Shown here one piece after another: positions 63,940 through 64,000 of a stretch of 64,000 nt of DNA; positions within the stretch are counted from its first letter, which is position 1; every line of letters begins with the position of its first letter. Both the position numbers and the translations under genes were made by a program. Source of the DNA: an uncultured Flavobacteriales bacterium. GTDB lineage: Bacteria > Bacteroidota > Bacteroidia > Flavobacteriales_D > Crocinitomicaceae. The DNA lies in contig CAJQPA010000017.1 in assembly GCA_905480145.1 (NCBI GenBank), positions 1-64,000 of the forward strand. Direction: 5' to 3'. The notes under the pieces were generated by a model. That model saw nothing but the letters and a program-made list of their open reading frames with translations. It was not told the DNA's origin and ran no database searches.

Positions 63940-64000
63940 TCGAATCTAATTTCATCAATAAATATCCATGGGTCATGACCACCTCCTGGTTTGCCATCTT
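63930..64000 (-). CDS. 3' end of an unidentified protein upstream of cutC (partial)
   Basis: The minus-strand frame enters from the window edge and stops at TAG (63932-63930), giving DGKPGGGHDPWIFIDEIRFEWK. This tail, with Trp and a DE-x-RF strand, looks like the end of an extracellular beta-sandwich, as in glycoside hydrolases or carbohydrate-binding proteins, but that is only an impression. Its stop lies inside the cutC start. Confidence 0.55.
   Translation of the reverse strand, partial: DGKPGGGHDPWIFIDEIRFEWK

Overview
The window looks like the chromosome of a marine or freshwater flavobacterium-like member of the Bacteroidota, of the Cryomorphaceae/Crocinitomicaceae type. The genus is a guess. 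The evidence is: AT-rich DNA; start regions without Shine-Dalgarno sequences; many promoter -7 boxes of the Bacteroidota form TAnnTTTG; a PorP/SprF protein next to a secreted protein with a type B sorting domain (type IX secretion, T9SS); a complete Bat/MoxR operon; and a DnaG that has lost its zinc ligands. It is mostly core genome. I saw no insertion sequences, prophage, CRISPR array, rRNA or tRNA.

Layout. 1-3.3 kb: end of an unknown gene, a LolC/E-type permease with a large extra periplasmic domain, and a NamZ-type muramidase lipoprotein whose 5' end overlaps it. 3.3-8.6 kb: purE and amino-acid catabolism (tryptophan 2,3-dioxygenase, 4-hydroxyphenylpyruvate dioxygenase, homogentisate dioxygenase, threonine dehydrogenase). 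8.7-13 kb: a MORN-type repeat protein, then deoC with a split ALDH16-type aldehyde dehydrogenase, ended by a perfect 27-bp-arm hairpin. 13-26.9 kb: housekeeping genes (TonB, VanZ, GcvH, RF2, ArsC-like, Dus, a double peptidyl-prolyl isomerase, NAD kinase, CBS protein, PdxJ, DnaG, polyprenyl synthase, RlmN). 26.9-35.1 kb: moxR-DUF58-batA-E operon. 35.1-40.2 kb: a small zinc-ribbon protein, a PTPS/QueD-family enzyme and a 1423-residue propeller/PAS/SpoIIE sensor phosphatase. 40.3-44.6 kb: purK, divergent from an HPRT-adenylate kinase fusion, then obg, a PAP2 phosphatase and a fluoride channel. 44.6-50.3 kb: an acyltransferase, PorP/SprF and a 1114-residue HYR-repeat surface protein. 50.6-59.6 kb: envelope genes (ddl, dacB, GT4, Wza-like, Wzc-like, WecA/MraY-like, lytic transglycosylase). 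59.6-64 kb: uvrA, a tandem Spy-like protein, cutC and the end of one more gene.

How genes work together. HGD and HPPD form a two-gene tyrosine-degradation operon. DeoC releases acetaldehyde, which the adjacent aldehyde dehydrogenase pair could oxidise. PurE and PurK are two steps of one pathway but lie 36 kb apart. PorP/SprF probably serves the neighbouring type B T9SS substrate. The 53-58.7 kb block looks like the core of an exopolysaccharide export system.

I did not find a clearly new defence or mobile system. The most distinctive items are the split ALDH16/DERA operon, the domain inserted in the Lol permease, the HPRT-Adk fusion, near-leaderless promoters in front of several housekeeping genes, and the tandem Spy-like protein.
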